Shown: positions 11,486-23,999 of the stretch, piece after piece | How the letters are laid out: each line of letters starts with the position of its first letter | Position numbering within the stretch: the stretch's first letter is position 1 | Origin: Acanthochlamys bracteata | Taxonomy: Eukaryota; Streptophyta; Magnoliopsida; Pandanales; Velloziaceae | Length of the DNA: 64,000 nt | Reading direction: 5' to 3' | Assembly: GCA_019914995.1 (NCBI GenBank) | Contig: CM034132.1 | Span: 8,984,662-9,048,661 of the forward strand | Made by a program: the position numbers and the translations under genes | The notes under the pieces: model-generated | The model's database searches: none | What the model saw: the letters and a program-made list of their open reading frames with translations, nothing else | Told to the model about the DNA's origin: nothing

Positions 11486-12636
11486 ATGGAGGAAACTCTT
11501 CCTCCTGGGTTTAGGTTTCACCCTACAGACGAAGAGCTGATCACTTACTACCTCGCCCGTAAGGTGTCTGACATTGGGTTCATCGCGAAAGCTATTGCAG
11601 ATGTTGATCTCAACAAATGCGAGCCCTGGGACCTTCCAGGTACGTACATACACGCACGCATACACATTCTCTAGGATTGAAATTGGGTACGAATGTGTGA
11701 TTTTAGCAGTACTGGTTTTGTAGGGAAGGCAAGTATGGGGGAGAAAGAATGGTATTTCTTTAGCATGAATGATCGGAAATACCCGACGGGGTTACGGACT
11801 AACAGAGCAACTGATGCCGGATACTGGAAGACGACAGGGAAGGACAAAGAGATCTTTCATTCCGGCGTCTTGGTTGGGATGAAGAAGACATTAGTGTTCT
11901 ACAAGGGAAGAGCTCCTAAAGGAGAGAAGAGCAATTGGGTCATGCATGAGTACAGGCACCATACTAAGCTTCTCTACAAACCCTTCAAGGTAAAAAGAAA
12001 CCGATATCTTAACGCCGTTAAATTCGAGAATCTTCATATACATTTATTTGTTGAGGATTTTGACAATAAATTTGTTTTTGGTAGGAGGAATGGGTTGTGT
12101 GCAGGGTTTTTTGGAAGACACCACAAGTGAAGACGCCACAACCTTCATCACCATCGCTGCCTTCAATGGACTCCCCTTGCAACACCACATTACTAGGTGA
12201 GCTTGGAGAGATCGACGCATCGATCCTCGACAATTACATCAACCCTTCACTACTCAATGGCGTTCAAATCAGTGACAGTGCTGGTGGTAACAAGACGGAT
12301 ATGAGCATGTACATGAACTGGGTCATGAACAGATCATCATCATCAGAAGCACAGAACTTGATGAACCATGCTGCTGGAGTACTTCCATGGCCTTCAAACT
12401 TGTTGGCTACTAACTTCGGATCAAGCCAGGCACTACTGAAGGGATTGCCCTTCATCAACAATTACCAAACTCAAGCAACAACCATTCCAAGCTTGAACTC
12501 CTTTGCAGCATACGGGGATCATTCAATGCTTGAAGCTGAATCGAAACTGAGTGTACCAAGCTCATCTTCCAGAGCTACAAATTCCAGCGCGCAACAGCAG
12601 AACTTCAATCAAGAATCCGTTTGGCAAAGCTATTGA
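11486..12636 (+). CDS. NAC-domain transcription factor, NAM/CUC/ORE1-type
   Basis: Three exons, 11486-11639, 11724-11989 and 12085-12636, joined at GT/AG sites, give 323 residues. The ATG at 11486 opens [20 protein letters not shown], the start of NAC subdomain A. Exon 2 has [38 protein letters not shown] and [20 protein letters not shown] (subdomains C and D). [13 protein letters not shown] in exon 3 closes the DNA-binding domain at about residue 150. The rest is a Ser/Asn/Gln-rich region typical of NAC activation domains. The intron positions match the usual NAC layout. DNA-binding dimeric nuclear factors of this clade control boundary formation, meristems or senescence; the sequence alone does not say which. 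WKTTGKD replaces the commoner WKATGKD. I could not see a miR164 target site. Confidence 0.92.
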
Positions 12637-12739
12637 AGGACTTCCATATGTAAGAACACATTCTGACTATTCAATGTTATGTTGCAAAGGAGTTTGGTAC
12701 TACTTAATTTAGGTTAAATGGTTAAATGGTTCAAAGCTA

Positions 12740-12777
12740 TTTAACCTCCTATATTACACGACATATAGGAGGTTAAA
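12740..12777. other. Perfect 15-bp hairpin in the presumed NAC 3' UTR
   Basis: Arms TTTAACCTCCTATAT (12740-12754) and ATATAGGAGGTTAAA (12763-12777) are exact reverse complements around an 8-base loop. The hairpin starts 104 bases after the NAC stop codon. Confidence 0.85.
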
Positions 12778-12975
12778 TGGGATCTGAAACACAGTGCCTC
12801 TTAATTTAGGTACTACTGCAGTGGCAGATGAAAAAACCAGCAAACCATAGGCATCTATCTATACATTGTAGCTCTACTTATTATCGGTTTGACTTATATA
12901 TACATAGATTTCCTAGGAACAAATGTATAAAATTTCACTTTAAATGAAATGAAAGACTAGTTTATACGGTTTTAC

Positions 12976-13204
12976 CCCGTTTGGCATTGCGTTTAGAAAA
13001 AACAATTTTTAAATTTTTTATTTCACATTTTTTAATATATATTTTATAAGTATAAAAAATTTATTTAAAAATTTAAAAAGTGTAAAAAAATTATACATAG
13101 TGAGATTTTTTTTATTGCATATTTTTATTATTTTTTAGAAATAAAAAAATAAAAATATTTTTTATTTTAAAAAAATTTTATTTTATAAGTATTTTCAAAC
13201 GTCC
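12976..13204. repeat. AT-rich MITE-like repeat (family A, reverse orientation)
   Basis: Starts CCCGTTTGGCATTGCG and ends TTCAAACGTCC. The core is the reverse complement of the family A core (AATATATATTTTATAAGT, then AAAAATTTATTTAAAAATTT). Confidence 0.5.
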
Positions 13205-13305
13205 TAGCATATTGTGCATATATATTTACGGTATACCTATCCAATAATACTGACGGTTGCAAAATTCAAAGAAGCAAAGTATGAGTAACATTAATTCTTG
13301 CCGAT

Positions 13306-13546
13306 CACTACTATAAATAAGATCTTCACTTACTGAATAAAGCGATCTGCAAGAGCCAAAAATTAGTCTATTAAGAGAATTACCGACCGAAAAAATACTG
13401 ATTGGCATACCATAGGTTTACCGACCGTTTCTTAGAAGCTGTGAAATGATATCATTTTACTGACCATGTTTCCTTTGCCGGTATTTATATATGGTATTTT
13501 CTTCGTCGGTATATTTTAGTCGGTAAAGATCATATTTATAATAGTG
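13306..13546. mobile_element. Miniature CACTA (En/Spm) element
   Basis: Left end CACTACTATAAATAAGATC; right end read inward CACTATTATAAATATGATC. The 5'-CACTA…TAGTG-3' termini define the superfamily. Inside lie several short ACCGAC/GTCGGT motifs near the ends, typical of CACTA subterminal repeats. The flanking triplets are GAT and AAT, so a 3-bp target duplication is only partly matched. The element is 241 bp and non-coding. Confidence 0.75.
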
Positions 13547-16500
13547 AATTCAACAGTTCAAACCAAACACATAAGAGTACCTACAGTTGCAATAACGTGA
13601 CTTGAATATTGTAGCAGTTCAAACCTACACTTGCAGTACTGTGATTTGAAAAACATTCTTTCCAATTGAGAAAGTAGGAGTTGCAACAGTTCAAACCAAA
13701 CACATAAGGGTACCTACACTTGCTTGTTAATTCATATATTTAAATATTGAGACCAGGTGAATATTTAAAAAATTGAGTTAGCTCAAATTTTGGGCCTAGT
13801 TTGTTTTGATACCAAGTTATAAGGTAAATTCATAAGTTGATTTTAATTATTATTTTTTAATAGAAGAAACATAATATATATAAAGTAGGTACAAGTCCAT
13901 CCATATTAGAAAACTACCTAATTAGATTATCATCCTAATTCTTACACGATATTTCAAAAATTAGGCTAGAGGGCCCTATAGAGTTGCCCGCCCTTCTTAA
14001 AATAAAATGTCTACGTTAGAGAATATTTGGAGGAGCTTTTATATTTTAATTTTTTATTTTACATTTTTTAATAAAAATTTTAAAATATTTTATAAAATTT
14101 TTAAAAAATTTTAATAGTATAAAAAAATTTTATATTATAAAATTTTTTTATTAGTTATTTTTATTTTTTGTTGAAGTAAAAAAAAAACTTATTTTTAAAA
14201 AATTCTCAAAATATTTTTTTTTTTAAATTTTTTTTAATAAGCATTCCTAAACATTAATTGTTTGCATAGCAGAAAAGAGTTGTTCATAGATTAGGTGTAT
14301 TTTACCGGTACTTATGGCAGTATTTTTGTTTCAAAAAATTCATATTTTTAAATAACTTTTTATAATATTGATTTTTAAAATTTTTTGAAAAATACATATA
14401 ATTATATATTGTAGAATTTTTATATATAATTTTTATTATTTTTGAGATCGATAAAGTCAAACTTATTTTTTAAAAGCTCTAACTAAACTCTATTTTAAAA
14501 CTTTATTATTTAACACCCTCAACGTCCCCTACGGTAGAAAAAGGAAAGCAAAAGTTAATTTAAAAAAATAACGAAAGAATTTAGATGTAGCTCAACATGA
14601 ACAGTGAAGTCCACTTCTTCAATCTGCCTTATGTTATCTGCCTGATTAGCCCAAATAGAAACGCAGCCCAAATTGGTCCGATAAACACGGAATAATGATA
14701 ATTGTTTTGACAAAAGTCAAATCATAGAAAGTAGCGCACCCACAATTATCATAATCATGCGTTAGTTAAAATAAAGCAAACGTTTATTACTGATTATGGA
14801 AAGCTCCGTGGTAGGTTACGGGCTGTTTCGGACTGATTATAAAATAGGATTTTTTAAAAATAAAGTATTTTTTTAAAAAATTAGTTTTTTTTATTTTATA
14901 AAAATAATAAAATATATAATAAGAAATTTTATTACATAAAATTTTTTATATTTTTTAAATTTTTAAATAAATTTTTTAAAAACTTAAAAAATATATATTA
15001 AAAATTAAAAATTATTTTTTTAATAAGCTAAACTAAACAGTCCAACCGACAACGCATAACGTGTTTGTTTTAAATATATAAAAAATTGAGTTTAGAATAA
15101 TAATTTTATGAAATAAAAGAAATAAAATATGATAACATTGAAATTAAAATGATAATTAATGTATATAATATATATAAATAAAAATTAAGAATAAAATTGT
15201 AATCAAAATACATAAAATAGTAAATTTTAGAATATGAAAAAAATAAAAAATTTATTGCAAATAAAATATGCTCTACAAAACCATCTTTGCTTACTTATTA
15301 GATTCCAGTTCCAATAACAGCGCCCATAGTTTTCTTTTCCCCTCAGTTTCCAATAATAACGCAGTGAATAAATGAATGAATTAAATAACTCTCCTCGTCT
15401 TATTCCATGTCCTGGAAAACTGGAGAATTTTCAGAGAATTACCGGATGCTGTGGTGGGAGCTTGTATTTTACGTACTGTTTACGGAGGGGCGGTTTAATA
15501 TTTCATTCTAAAAAATATTTTTTATAACTATTTAATTTATATTTTTATAAAATTTATTTATTAGAAAATATAAAAAATTTTACCTTATTTATATTATATC
15601 TGTTTTTATTTTTTAGTAAAAACAAAAGATATTTTTAAATAAAATATCTTTTATTTAACAAAATATTTCTCAAAATACTCTAAAAACGGACACGTAATTC
15701 TTAATTTGCAATCAGTTTCTTCTTTTTTTCATCTTTATTCCAAAACTAAACTTTATTCGTCACATTGTTTATTTATTTACTTTTGTTTACTTGTAATTAT
15801 ATGTTTCTAACTAAATAGTAGTTATCACCCGGATCTATGTAGACGTCTTAGATTTAGAGATATTTGAAAGTATTTTAAAAAAATTAACAAAATATTTTAA
15901 ATTTTTATAATAAGTTTTATTTATTATTTTAAAAATAATAATAAATAAAATATTATGACAAAATTTTATTAAAAGTATAAATTAAAAAAGTTAAAATCAA
16001 AAAACACTAATAAAAAAGCTCTTAGAACTTATTTTGATTATACAAATTAAATTATATAAAACAAAATTTTGTGAAAATAACATTTGATAGAATAATTAAT
16101 TAATAAAACTCTAACTTCTAGTTATAAATTCTCGTCTTTTATATATAACTATATATATATAATTCAGCAACCAATAAAATATAAAGCTAATTTGCATCAA
16201 CATAACTAATCCACCTATCAAATTTAGTAGTTTATTTTCATTCGGTCAATTTATAGCCCAATATAATTTATAATATAAAAGAATAATATCAAATGGTAAG
16301 TTATATATTTAATGATTTCGATCGATGAGTCAAATTAAAGATTTCAAGAGCTGCTGAATTTTTCTGTTACTTTTGCAATTAGGCGTTTGAGATTACATTT
16401 TTCAAACATTAGTTTTTAATTTTATATTTTTTATTATATATTTTTATTTTTTTTAAACTAAAAAAATAAAACTTATTTTTTAGAAACACAAAAGTGTCCT

Positions 16501-17361
16501 CTAGAAAATTTTTGTTTCATGAACACTCCCACCGTTTAGCTTGTTGACACGCGTTTTCACTTCAATTGGACACCTAACTGAGTTTATTTTGAAATAAATT
16601 TAAAATACGAATTTAAATAATTAAATTAAAATTAAATATATTTATTAAATAAAATTTTACAAAATTTTATAACAAATATTTATTTATTGTTTAATTTTAT
16701 ATTAAAAATGAGTTTAAAAAAATTAAATTTATGGTGGAAGAAAACACAGCCCTAATAAAACTTTGTTAATCTGAAAGCTTGCAGAATAAGCTCAACTTGG
16801 CTTTAATTATCCAAAATCAATCCAGGGGAGAAGTACCAAAAATCAACTTGATTGTTGATTCTATTAATTAATATGCCAATAAGTTTCAATTGGTCAACTT
16901 TTTTATCGCAACAAACAAAATGACTTTTTAGTATTTACCTATAATTTTTTTTTTTAATTCTATAGTTTTATTTTATATTTACGGATAATTTTTTAAATAT
17001 TTTTGAATATACAAAATATTTCATCAAAAAATTTATTATTATTTATTTTATTATTTAAATAAAAATTATTTTTAAAAAAATTTAAAATACTTTTAGTTCT
17101 ATAAAATTACTATTCAAATAAGTGCTTTTCTAATCTTTTCAATACCAGCTTTTTCCAAAATCCCTGGATTCTTGAAAACCACCGGCGTCCTACAAACCCG
17201 CGTTCGCATCTCCCCCCTTCCCTATAACTTCCCTGCCCTTCCCATCATCTTCTTCCACAACTACAGAAAGAAAAGTTGCAGAAAGAAAAAAAAATTTCTC
17301 AAATTTCACTAGTGTGTTTAGTGAAAGTGCTGTAAAAGCATTTATCCATCATTCGGAAGCA
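13547..17361. other. AT-rich intergenic DNA
   Basis: No gene is recognised. The region has further family A repeat copies at about 14012-14254 and 14821-15044 and related decayed sequence near 15490-15700 and 16380-16510. The last 200 bases, with CT-rich runs (ccccccttccctataacttc), are the likely leader of the LBD gene at 17362. Confidence 0.45.
14821..15044. repeat. AT-rich MITE-like repeat (family A)
   Basis: Left end GGCTGTTTCGGACTGATTAT, right end read inward GGACTGTTTAGTTTAGC. The shared core is ATTACATAAAATTTTTTATA followed by AAATTTTTAAATAAATTTTT. Confidence 0.5.
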
Positions 17362-18088
17362 ATGAGATTGAGTTGCAACGGTTGTAGAGTTCTACGGAAA
17401 GGCTGTAGCGACGACTGCACGATCCGGCCATGTCTTCAATGGATAAAGAATCCTGAGTCACAAGCTAACGCTACTGTTTTCCTAGCCAAGTTTTACGGCC
17501 GTGCTGGACTTCTAAACCTCATCAACTCCGGCCCTGACCATCTCCGCCCAGGTCAGCTCCCATTACCCTTTTTCTTATATATATTATATTCCAAGAATCA
17601 GTTGATCCAAAAATTTAAACGTTGAAAGATAATCTATTGCAGCTATATTTCGATCGTTGCTTTACGAAGCATGCGGAAGGCTAGTGAATCCGGTGTATGG
17701 TTCAGTGGGGTTGTTGTGGACAGGAAATTGGCAACTTTGTCAAGGAGCAGTTGAATCTGTACTTAAAGGCGAGCAAGTAGTTCAAATGCCGAGCGATTTC
17801 CAATCATCTTCCTCCGACGTTAATACCTTCGATATCCGTCACATAGCGAAGAAAACAAGCTGTACTGCTTCACCAATGCTTCACAAAGTAACCAAAGATT
17901 CCAGCAAGTTCAAGCGATCTTCCGCAAAGCAGAAGATGGCGGAGGCGGTTTTGCCGGAGCAGAGTTTGGGTTCTGGTGAGACTGGTGAAGGTTCGCATGT
18001 GAGTCAAGGAGAGCCGGAAGAAGAGAGCTGCGGTTTGGAGTTGGAGCTTAGGCTTGGTTTTGAACCGGTTCGACGGGACGATTTTTAA
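17362..18088 (+). CDS. Class II LOB-domain protein (LBD40/41/42 type)
   Basis: LBD proteins are plant-specific nuclear DNA-binding factors. Class II members of this type are linked to metabolic, nitrogen and low-oxygen responses. Exons 17362-17551 and 17643-18088 join in phase 1 at GT/AG sites and give 211 residues. The first ATG starts [19 protein letters not shown], with the CX2CX6CX3C zinc motif. GAS-like and linker segments follow as [18 protein letters not shown] and, after the splice, [16 protein letters not shown], with [21 protein letters not shown] is a subgroup signature. The tail ends [11 protein letters not shown], an EAR-like LxLxL repression motif. The intron position inside the LOB domain (after HLRP) is the same in the two neighbouring LBD copies. 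The in-frame extension upstream of 17362 has no ATG. Confidence 0.93.
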
Positions 18089-20461
18089 ATGCTAAACATA
18101 GAGATGGGTTAGGTTTTGATTCGGATAGCTCTAAATTGGGTTGTTGGGTTGAAAGCTGAATATCAATTTGAAGTTGTTTATAGTTTTTTGGTTTTTTTTT
18201 TTTTTGGGGGGAAGGAAAATGGAGTGTTTTTCGGGTAATGAAGTACGAATTTTGTGAAGGTTGAGAAATTAAGGTAGCTAAAATTGTAAAATACTAATGA
18301 TTTTGAAAGGTAAATTGTGATTATCTCGAATTTCAATTTCTCAGTGGTGATGTTTTTTTCTTTGGGGCTAAATTGTAGAAGTAAAAACAATCGAATACCA
18401 TCTCGCGATACGGTATCCTGTGTAGTGGGAATTCGACGGGTGTGACTGAATCTTTAAAAAATTATTTTTTTAAAATAGAAAAACTATTCTTATTTAAAAA
18501 ATATAATAATCAACATGATAAAATTATAAATTAAATTTTTATAATTTTAAATTTTTTAATTTAATTTATAAATATTATAAAATTTTATTAAAATATAAAA
18601 CAAAATTAAAATAATAAGTGTTTCCTAACGCTCCTAACGCAGCTACACCTCTTGTGAATGTGTCAATACTGTATATACAGAGGTATGACGTTTAGGACAT
18701 TTTATATATGAAATTAAAAGTATTTAAGAAAATTATTAAAATTTAATATTATAAAGACTTTATTATTATAACAATTTTATTATGAAAATTTAGTGCAAAA
18801 ATATAAAGTTTGAACGTAACGCTTTATAAAATCTTTGTCACCGGTCCCCAGCCAGCACCTAGCTGGAAGCAAAACCAGTATGTCCGTAGATTCTATGAGG
18901 ACGTGTTTACCTTGCACATAAAGTGAATAAAAATAAGTTTTCTAAAAATTAATTTAAAAAATAAAATTAAAAATTAAAAATATTTAATAGAAATAAAATT
19001 ATATATTAATTTAATATTTATAGTAAGTTTTTAAAATAATTTTTATAAAAAGTTTATTAATAAAAAATTTTTATTTTAATTTTTATATGTACTTTATATT
19101 TAAAGTGAGTTTAAAAAAATAAATTTATTGTATTGATAAATACACACTAAATGAAAGGAGGCATTTAGAAATTAATTTTGAAATATTTTTTAAATAAAAA
19201 TATTTATAATTTTTAAAAAGATATATTTATTTTTATTTAAAAATAATATAAATAAATTTTATTATGTAAAGTTTTTTTATATTTTCTAAATTTTTAAATA
19301 AAGTATTTAAATATTTATATTTAAAAATTGAAAATTATTTTTAAAAAAACAATACCAAACGGTCGCCTTGTTTTGGGTTCCCCGAATGTAACCTTTTCTT
19401 TTTCAATCTTAAAATAGTTTTTATATTATTGTAAAATATTTTTTAATATAAAAATGTACATAAATTATACACCAATATATAAAATTTTTAATTAAAATAA
19501 TAAATAAAATTTAGTAAAATATTTTTAATTGGGATAGCCAAATGGCAGTTTTTTATTTTAGAAATTGAATCTTTAAATTCAAATTTAAAGCAAAAAAATA
19601 GAATTGTTCAAAATATTTAAATTTTGTAATAGAGTTGATTATAAGTTTATAAACTTATGATAGTTTACAAAAATGACGGCGGCCGAATAATGCGAGAGTA
19701 AAGTCTGCTAGGCACTTGTCTTCTCAAAGCTTCTTTTCCGGAGGTTGTCCTGTACGGCGGCACCATTTTGGGAGATAGATAGAGGCCATAGTATCCTATG
19801 ATATCAGGACTCATGTCCTGCGTCATGCAACATGCGGAGAGGAGTGCGTTTTGAGATTGCATTCTAAATACTATTATTTATTTTTTTATATTATATATAT
19901 TTTAATATATATTTTATAAATATTAAAAATTTTAGATAGCGTAAAAAGGTTTATATGATAAAAATTTTTTATTGCATATATTTTTTCAAAAATAAAAAAA
20001 TAAAATATTTCTTAAAAAAATAAAAATATTTTTTATTTAAACAAAAATTTATTTATAAGTAATTCCAAACGCATCGGAGGGATGAGTCCATGAAACGAAG
20101 TTTCGTTTTCACCTAGAACCATTTACGATAGAGATGAAACAAATGACTAGCCATACATGTACTCGTTTTATGGAAATGTCCGGCACAACCTGTCCAGAAA
20201 ATCCAAACTGCAAATGCGTGCTTCTAGTTTATGGTAGATAGATGTTTGAAGTCATCAGGAATTGCTAAAAAATACAACTCTTATAAATAAAATATTTTTA
20301 TATTTTTTTGTAAAATAAATGTGTAATTTTATACTGATGAAATATTTTAGCTTTGCAAAAATTTCTCAACTTATTAATAAATAATTAAAGTTCAATATCA
20401 CGCAGTTTCTCAAAGAAAGAATATAGAAAAAAGAAAATTAAACAAAAAAAAAAAAAGCTTC
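18089..20461. other. Intergenic DNA between two LBD genes
   Basis: Downstream regions of two LBD genes that point toward each other. No gene is recognised. Family A repeat copies lie at about 19160-19363 and 19860-20074. A less AT-rich patch at 19670-19860 on the minus strand has a 65-codon open frame without recognisable features. Confidence 0.45.
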
Positions 20462-21313
20462 TCAAAGCTCTAGCTCTAGTTTCTCTCCACAATCAACACC
20501 AGCACTACCGTCTCTCAACAAAATTTGCACTTTTTCCCGCCGGCGGCTACCTCCGCCTGAAAACGCCTCAAGACCAAGCGCAAGCTCAAGCCCAACATCA
20601 GCACTAGCATTCCTCTTGAGCAATACTTCCGATTCCATCGCCTGACTCACATGAGAACCCTCCGCCGACTCATTGCTGCTGCTACAAACAACAGCACTAG
20701 TACCTTTCTTCCGTGACGACCGTTTGAACAGAGCTCGTGCCCTCGCAACTCTGTGGAGGTTGTCATTTTCATCGAAAGCTGCAACGGTTACAGGGTTTGT
20801 CGTTCTTCTATGCAGGTGGCGAATGTCGCAGGAGCTAAGCAGGTTATTGGAAGATGAGATGATAGAATCCGGCGGTATCGCAGATATCGGTTGTCCGCGA
20901 AGAACTGCGTCAACTGCAGCCTGGCAGAGGTGCCAATTACCTGACCATAGAAGCCCAACCGATCCATAGACTGGGTTCACAATCCTACCACACGCTTCAT
21001 ACATCAACGACCGGAATATCGCTGCACCACATATATATACACAACTAAATCATTCTCTTGCACTATAATGTCGTAATAGAAGTAACAGAGACGGTGATGG
21101 GAATGCTATGTTAGAGGACTTACCTGGACGGAGATGATCGGGGCCAGCATTAATTAGATTGAGAAGACCAGCACGGCCGTAGAATTTCGCAAGAAAGACG
21201 GTAGCGTTGGCTTGTGCTTCAGGGCTTTTCAGCCATTGCAGGCATGGCCTAATGGTGCAGTCTTCACTACAACCTTTCCGAAGCACTCGGCATCCGTTGC
21301 AACTCAGCCTCAT
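20462..21313 (-). CDS. Class II LOB-domain protein (LBD40/41/42 type), second copy
   Basis: Exon 1 is 21124-21313 and exon 2 is 20462-21021; the donor is CCAG|GTAAG and the acceptor GTGCAG. The product has 249 residues. Exon 1 is 190 bases, exactly as in the copy at 17362. It starts [19 protein letters not shown] (zinc motif CX2CX6CX3C), then [18 protein letters not shown]. Exon 2 opens [19 protein letters not shown] and [20 protein letters not shown], with the CDIRHL signature. The C-terminus is longer than in the first copy, has [10 protein letters not shown] as an EAR-like motif, and ends EKLELEL. It lies in opposite orientation to both flanking LBD copies. It probably acts as a nuclear repressor-type factor; the specific role is not shown by the sequence. 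Confidence 0.93.
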
Positions 21314-23999
21314 AGCAAACAACCACTACAACAACAACAGAGAATTAAATCATCAGAAAACATTGTTAGTTCAGATGATAGATACAGTGTGTGGTTTTTA
21401 TATAAAAGCTTGGAGGCAACTGGTTTTTAGAGACTGGGAAAGAAGAAGGAAGGCGGTTTACTTTAGTCCCAAGAAAAAAAAAAAGTTTAAATAAAAACCG
21501 AAAACGTTTGAGAAAAGAAGAAGAGATAAAGTTTGAAGTAAAGGGTAATTTGAGGAAATTGAAAGAAGAGAACAAAGGTGCATGCAAATGGGTCCAAAAT
21601 GGTGGGACTCGGAAGAAGTGGCACGTGTGTTGGATTGAGTCACGAGGATCTACGGCAGGCCAAGCACAACACGTTCATTCCTCGTGTGCGTGTTTTTTCT
21701 TTTCTTTCTACGGAAAGCAAGAAGGAATGAGAACAAATCAAAGTAATGAAGTCTTTTTAAGTTTTTTTTTTGGAATTTTTATCTGTTTGTTTCCTTTGTT
21801 CCGGGGGTACCGGCAAGGAAAGAAGGAGTCCGGTTTGCTTAGTTTGGGTTTGGTTGGTGGAACTAAATACTGTGGGAGGGATTGTTTGTTCTGTTGTTCC
21901 ATATCTATCCAAAGAGCATGAGATGGTAACGTATGATAAATAATGTGAAGGAGCGGTTGGATTGATGCATGTTTCCTTCCAAAAACGGATGACAGCAGTT
22001 TTTTTAGATTTTCATGGATTTTGGTAGCTATTGCAATTGGAAAAACGAAGTGATAAAAGAATTGGTAAAGCAGTTGCAGCGCGGCGGGTTCGGTCACTTC
22101 CGGGCACCTGGAAGGGGGACCATTTCTAGTACAGTGTTATTTATGCCAGCCAGCCGAGCACATCGCTGTTGTAAGTTATCTGGGAATTTCTATTGTTTTG
22201 GAACATTGTTGTGGCCAAGGATTGTAATCTCCAACGTTTAAAATTATTTATTTTGCAAATTACATCGCTGTTTTTTAGTTTTAAAATTAAAATTTTAAAA
22301 ATGAGTTATTAAAAATAATATTGTTAAAATATCAACTAATAAGTAATACCAACTTTTAATAAACTAGAATACTCTTGACAATTTCATAACACTGACACTT
22401 TGACATGTTTTCTTTAAAATAAAAAAAAATAAAAAAAAAGAGAAAACAAGAAAGGGGCTTCTCCCTCGTTTTGGGCTAACCACTTCAAGGTTGTGTTTTT
22501 ATTATTTATTAAAACATAAGTTATTATTAAATAAATTACTCTGAATAAATATTGTTAGAAGTGAAGTTAGTTTTATATTATTTTTAGAACGAATTGAGCT
22601 GATCAAAATTTTTTAATAAAAAAATGAGTTATAAGGATGAAAGGAATACATGCTAATTCAATATTTTATGAGTTTTGTTGATATCTTTGGGCCCTAGTGG
22701 GCCTTAGTAGGAAATGGGCCCATCAAAAAATAATATTTATTATATTACCAGATTCTTTGGCAGCATGACCAAAACGAAGCCTACCTGCACCATATCTGTA
22801 AGAACCTTAAAATCACAAATTATCAACGCGAAGCATTATACATTTTCCACAACTAAATATAAATTTAATACAATTAATTTTACGCTCCCAACTATATTAT
22901 TGGATCAATTGGAACAAGAGAAGCACTTGTTCAAAATTTATTCTTTCTTAACAATTTAGTAAAAGAATTCTAACTAGTTAGACAGTATTTATTTAACGAA
23001 ATCAATCCTGATAAAGTGCATGTATCGGTCGAAGTTAGGAGTTTTTAAAATGTCAGTTTGTTTAAGGGATTGTTTCAATCATTTGGAACTACACCGAAAT
23101 TATAGTTTCTTTCCTCAGAATTAAATTTTCAAAAAATTATATATTTTATTTGTATAAAAATTAAAAATTCTAGTATCAAATATAAAATTTCAGTTTCACT
23201 TTTTTTTTAAACATATTTCAATACAATTTTATTTTTAAATTTCTAATTTACTTTACAAAATAGTTAAATATAAAAATAAACTTTATTTTATTTTATTTTT
23301 TTCAAAATTTTTAATTTTATTTTTTTAAGTACGTAAAATTCAGTTGCGAATTCTTTGAAACACGCATTCCAAATCAAAATGAACGGTATATTTGAAAATT
23401 CTCTCAAAACTCGTGAAGTGCAAAGTTGCTTTTGATCTGAGCAACATTTGTGCGTGTGAATTACACCCGAGATTCTCTTGTTAATAAATTCATGCAATAG
23501 ACGTACTGCCTTCTTTTGATTTTGAAAATAAATTTTTTACAAATGAATGTGATACATTCTTTTTATATTAAAAAATAATTATTGTTTATTGTTTATACAA
23601 TAAAAACCACTAAAAAATAAACACGCATCTTCCAATCACCCTCTTTAAAAGATACGTGTTTATTCCACAAGAAAGATGCCATGGTACCTCCTCCGTGGCT
23701 AAAGAAATTGCTGGTAATTACTCTTTGTAAATAATAACCATTACAAACACTTCTTGAATAATTGAGATTTTGAGAGGAGGACTTGATTGTGTTTCACTTG
23801 TCTTCCCTCTCTGAGATCACAGCAGGGGTCCAATTGCTTCCTTGATATATTTCTTAATTATAAACCATTGGCGTAGCAGCGTCAACATCTTCTACATATA
23901 GTACTACTAGCTTCAAGTAAATCACCGGCTATTCATAGTATTCTGTAAAACATTTTGGTACCATTCCTAATTTGGTAGGATTTTTTTAGTGACGGCTCT
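21314..23999. other. Shared upstream region of the second and third LBD copies
   Basis: This 2.7-kb region separates two divergently oriented LBD copies, so it should hold both promoters. It has a G-box CACGTG at about 21622-21627 and GGGCC-type motifs near 22690-22722. Short open frames here show no recognisable protein features. Confidence 0.45.

Noticed and set aside
12085..12636. Possible miR164 target site in the NAC gene
   Set aside because: I looked for an AGCANGTGCCCTGCTTCTCC-like stretch in exon 3 and did not find one.
17314..17361. Longer N-terminus of the first LBD protein
   Set aside because: The open frame extends upstream but has no ATG before 17362, and LBD proteins of this type start at MR(L/M)SCNGC.
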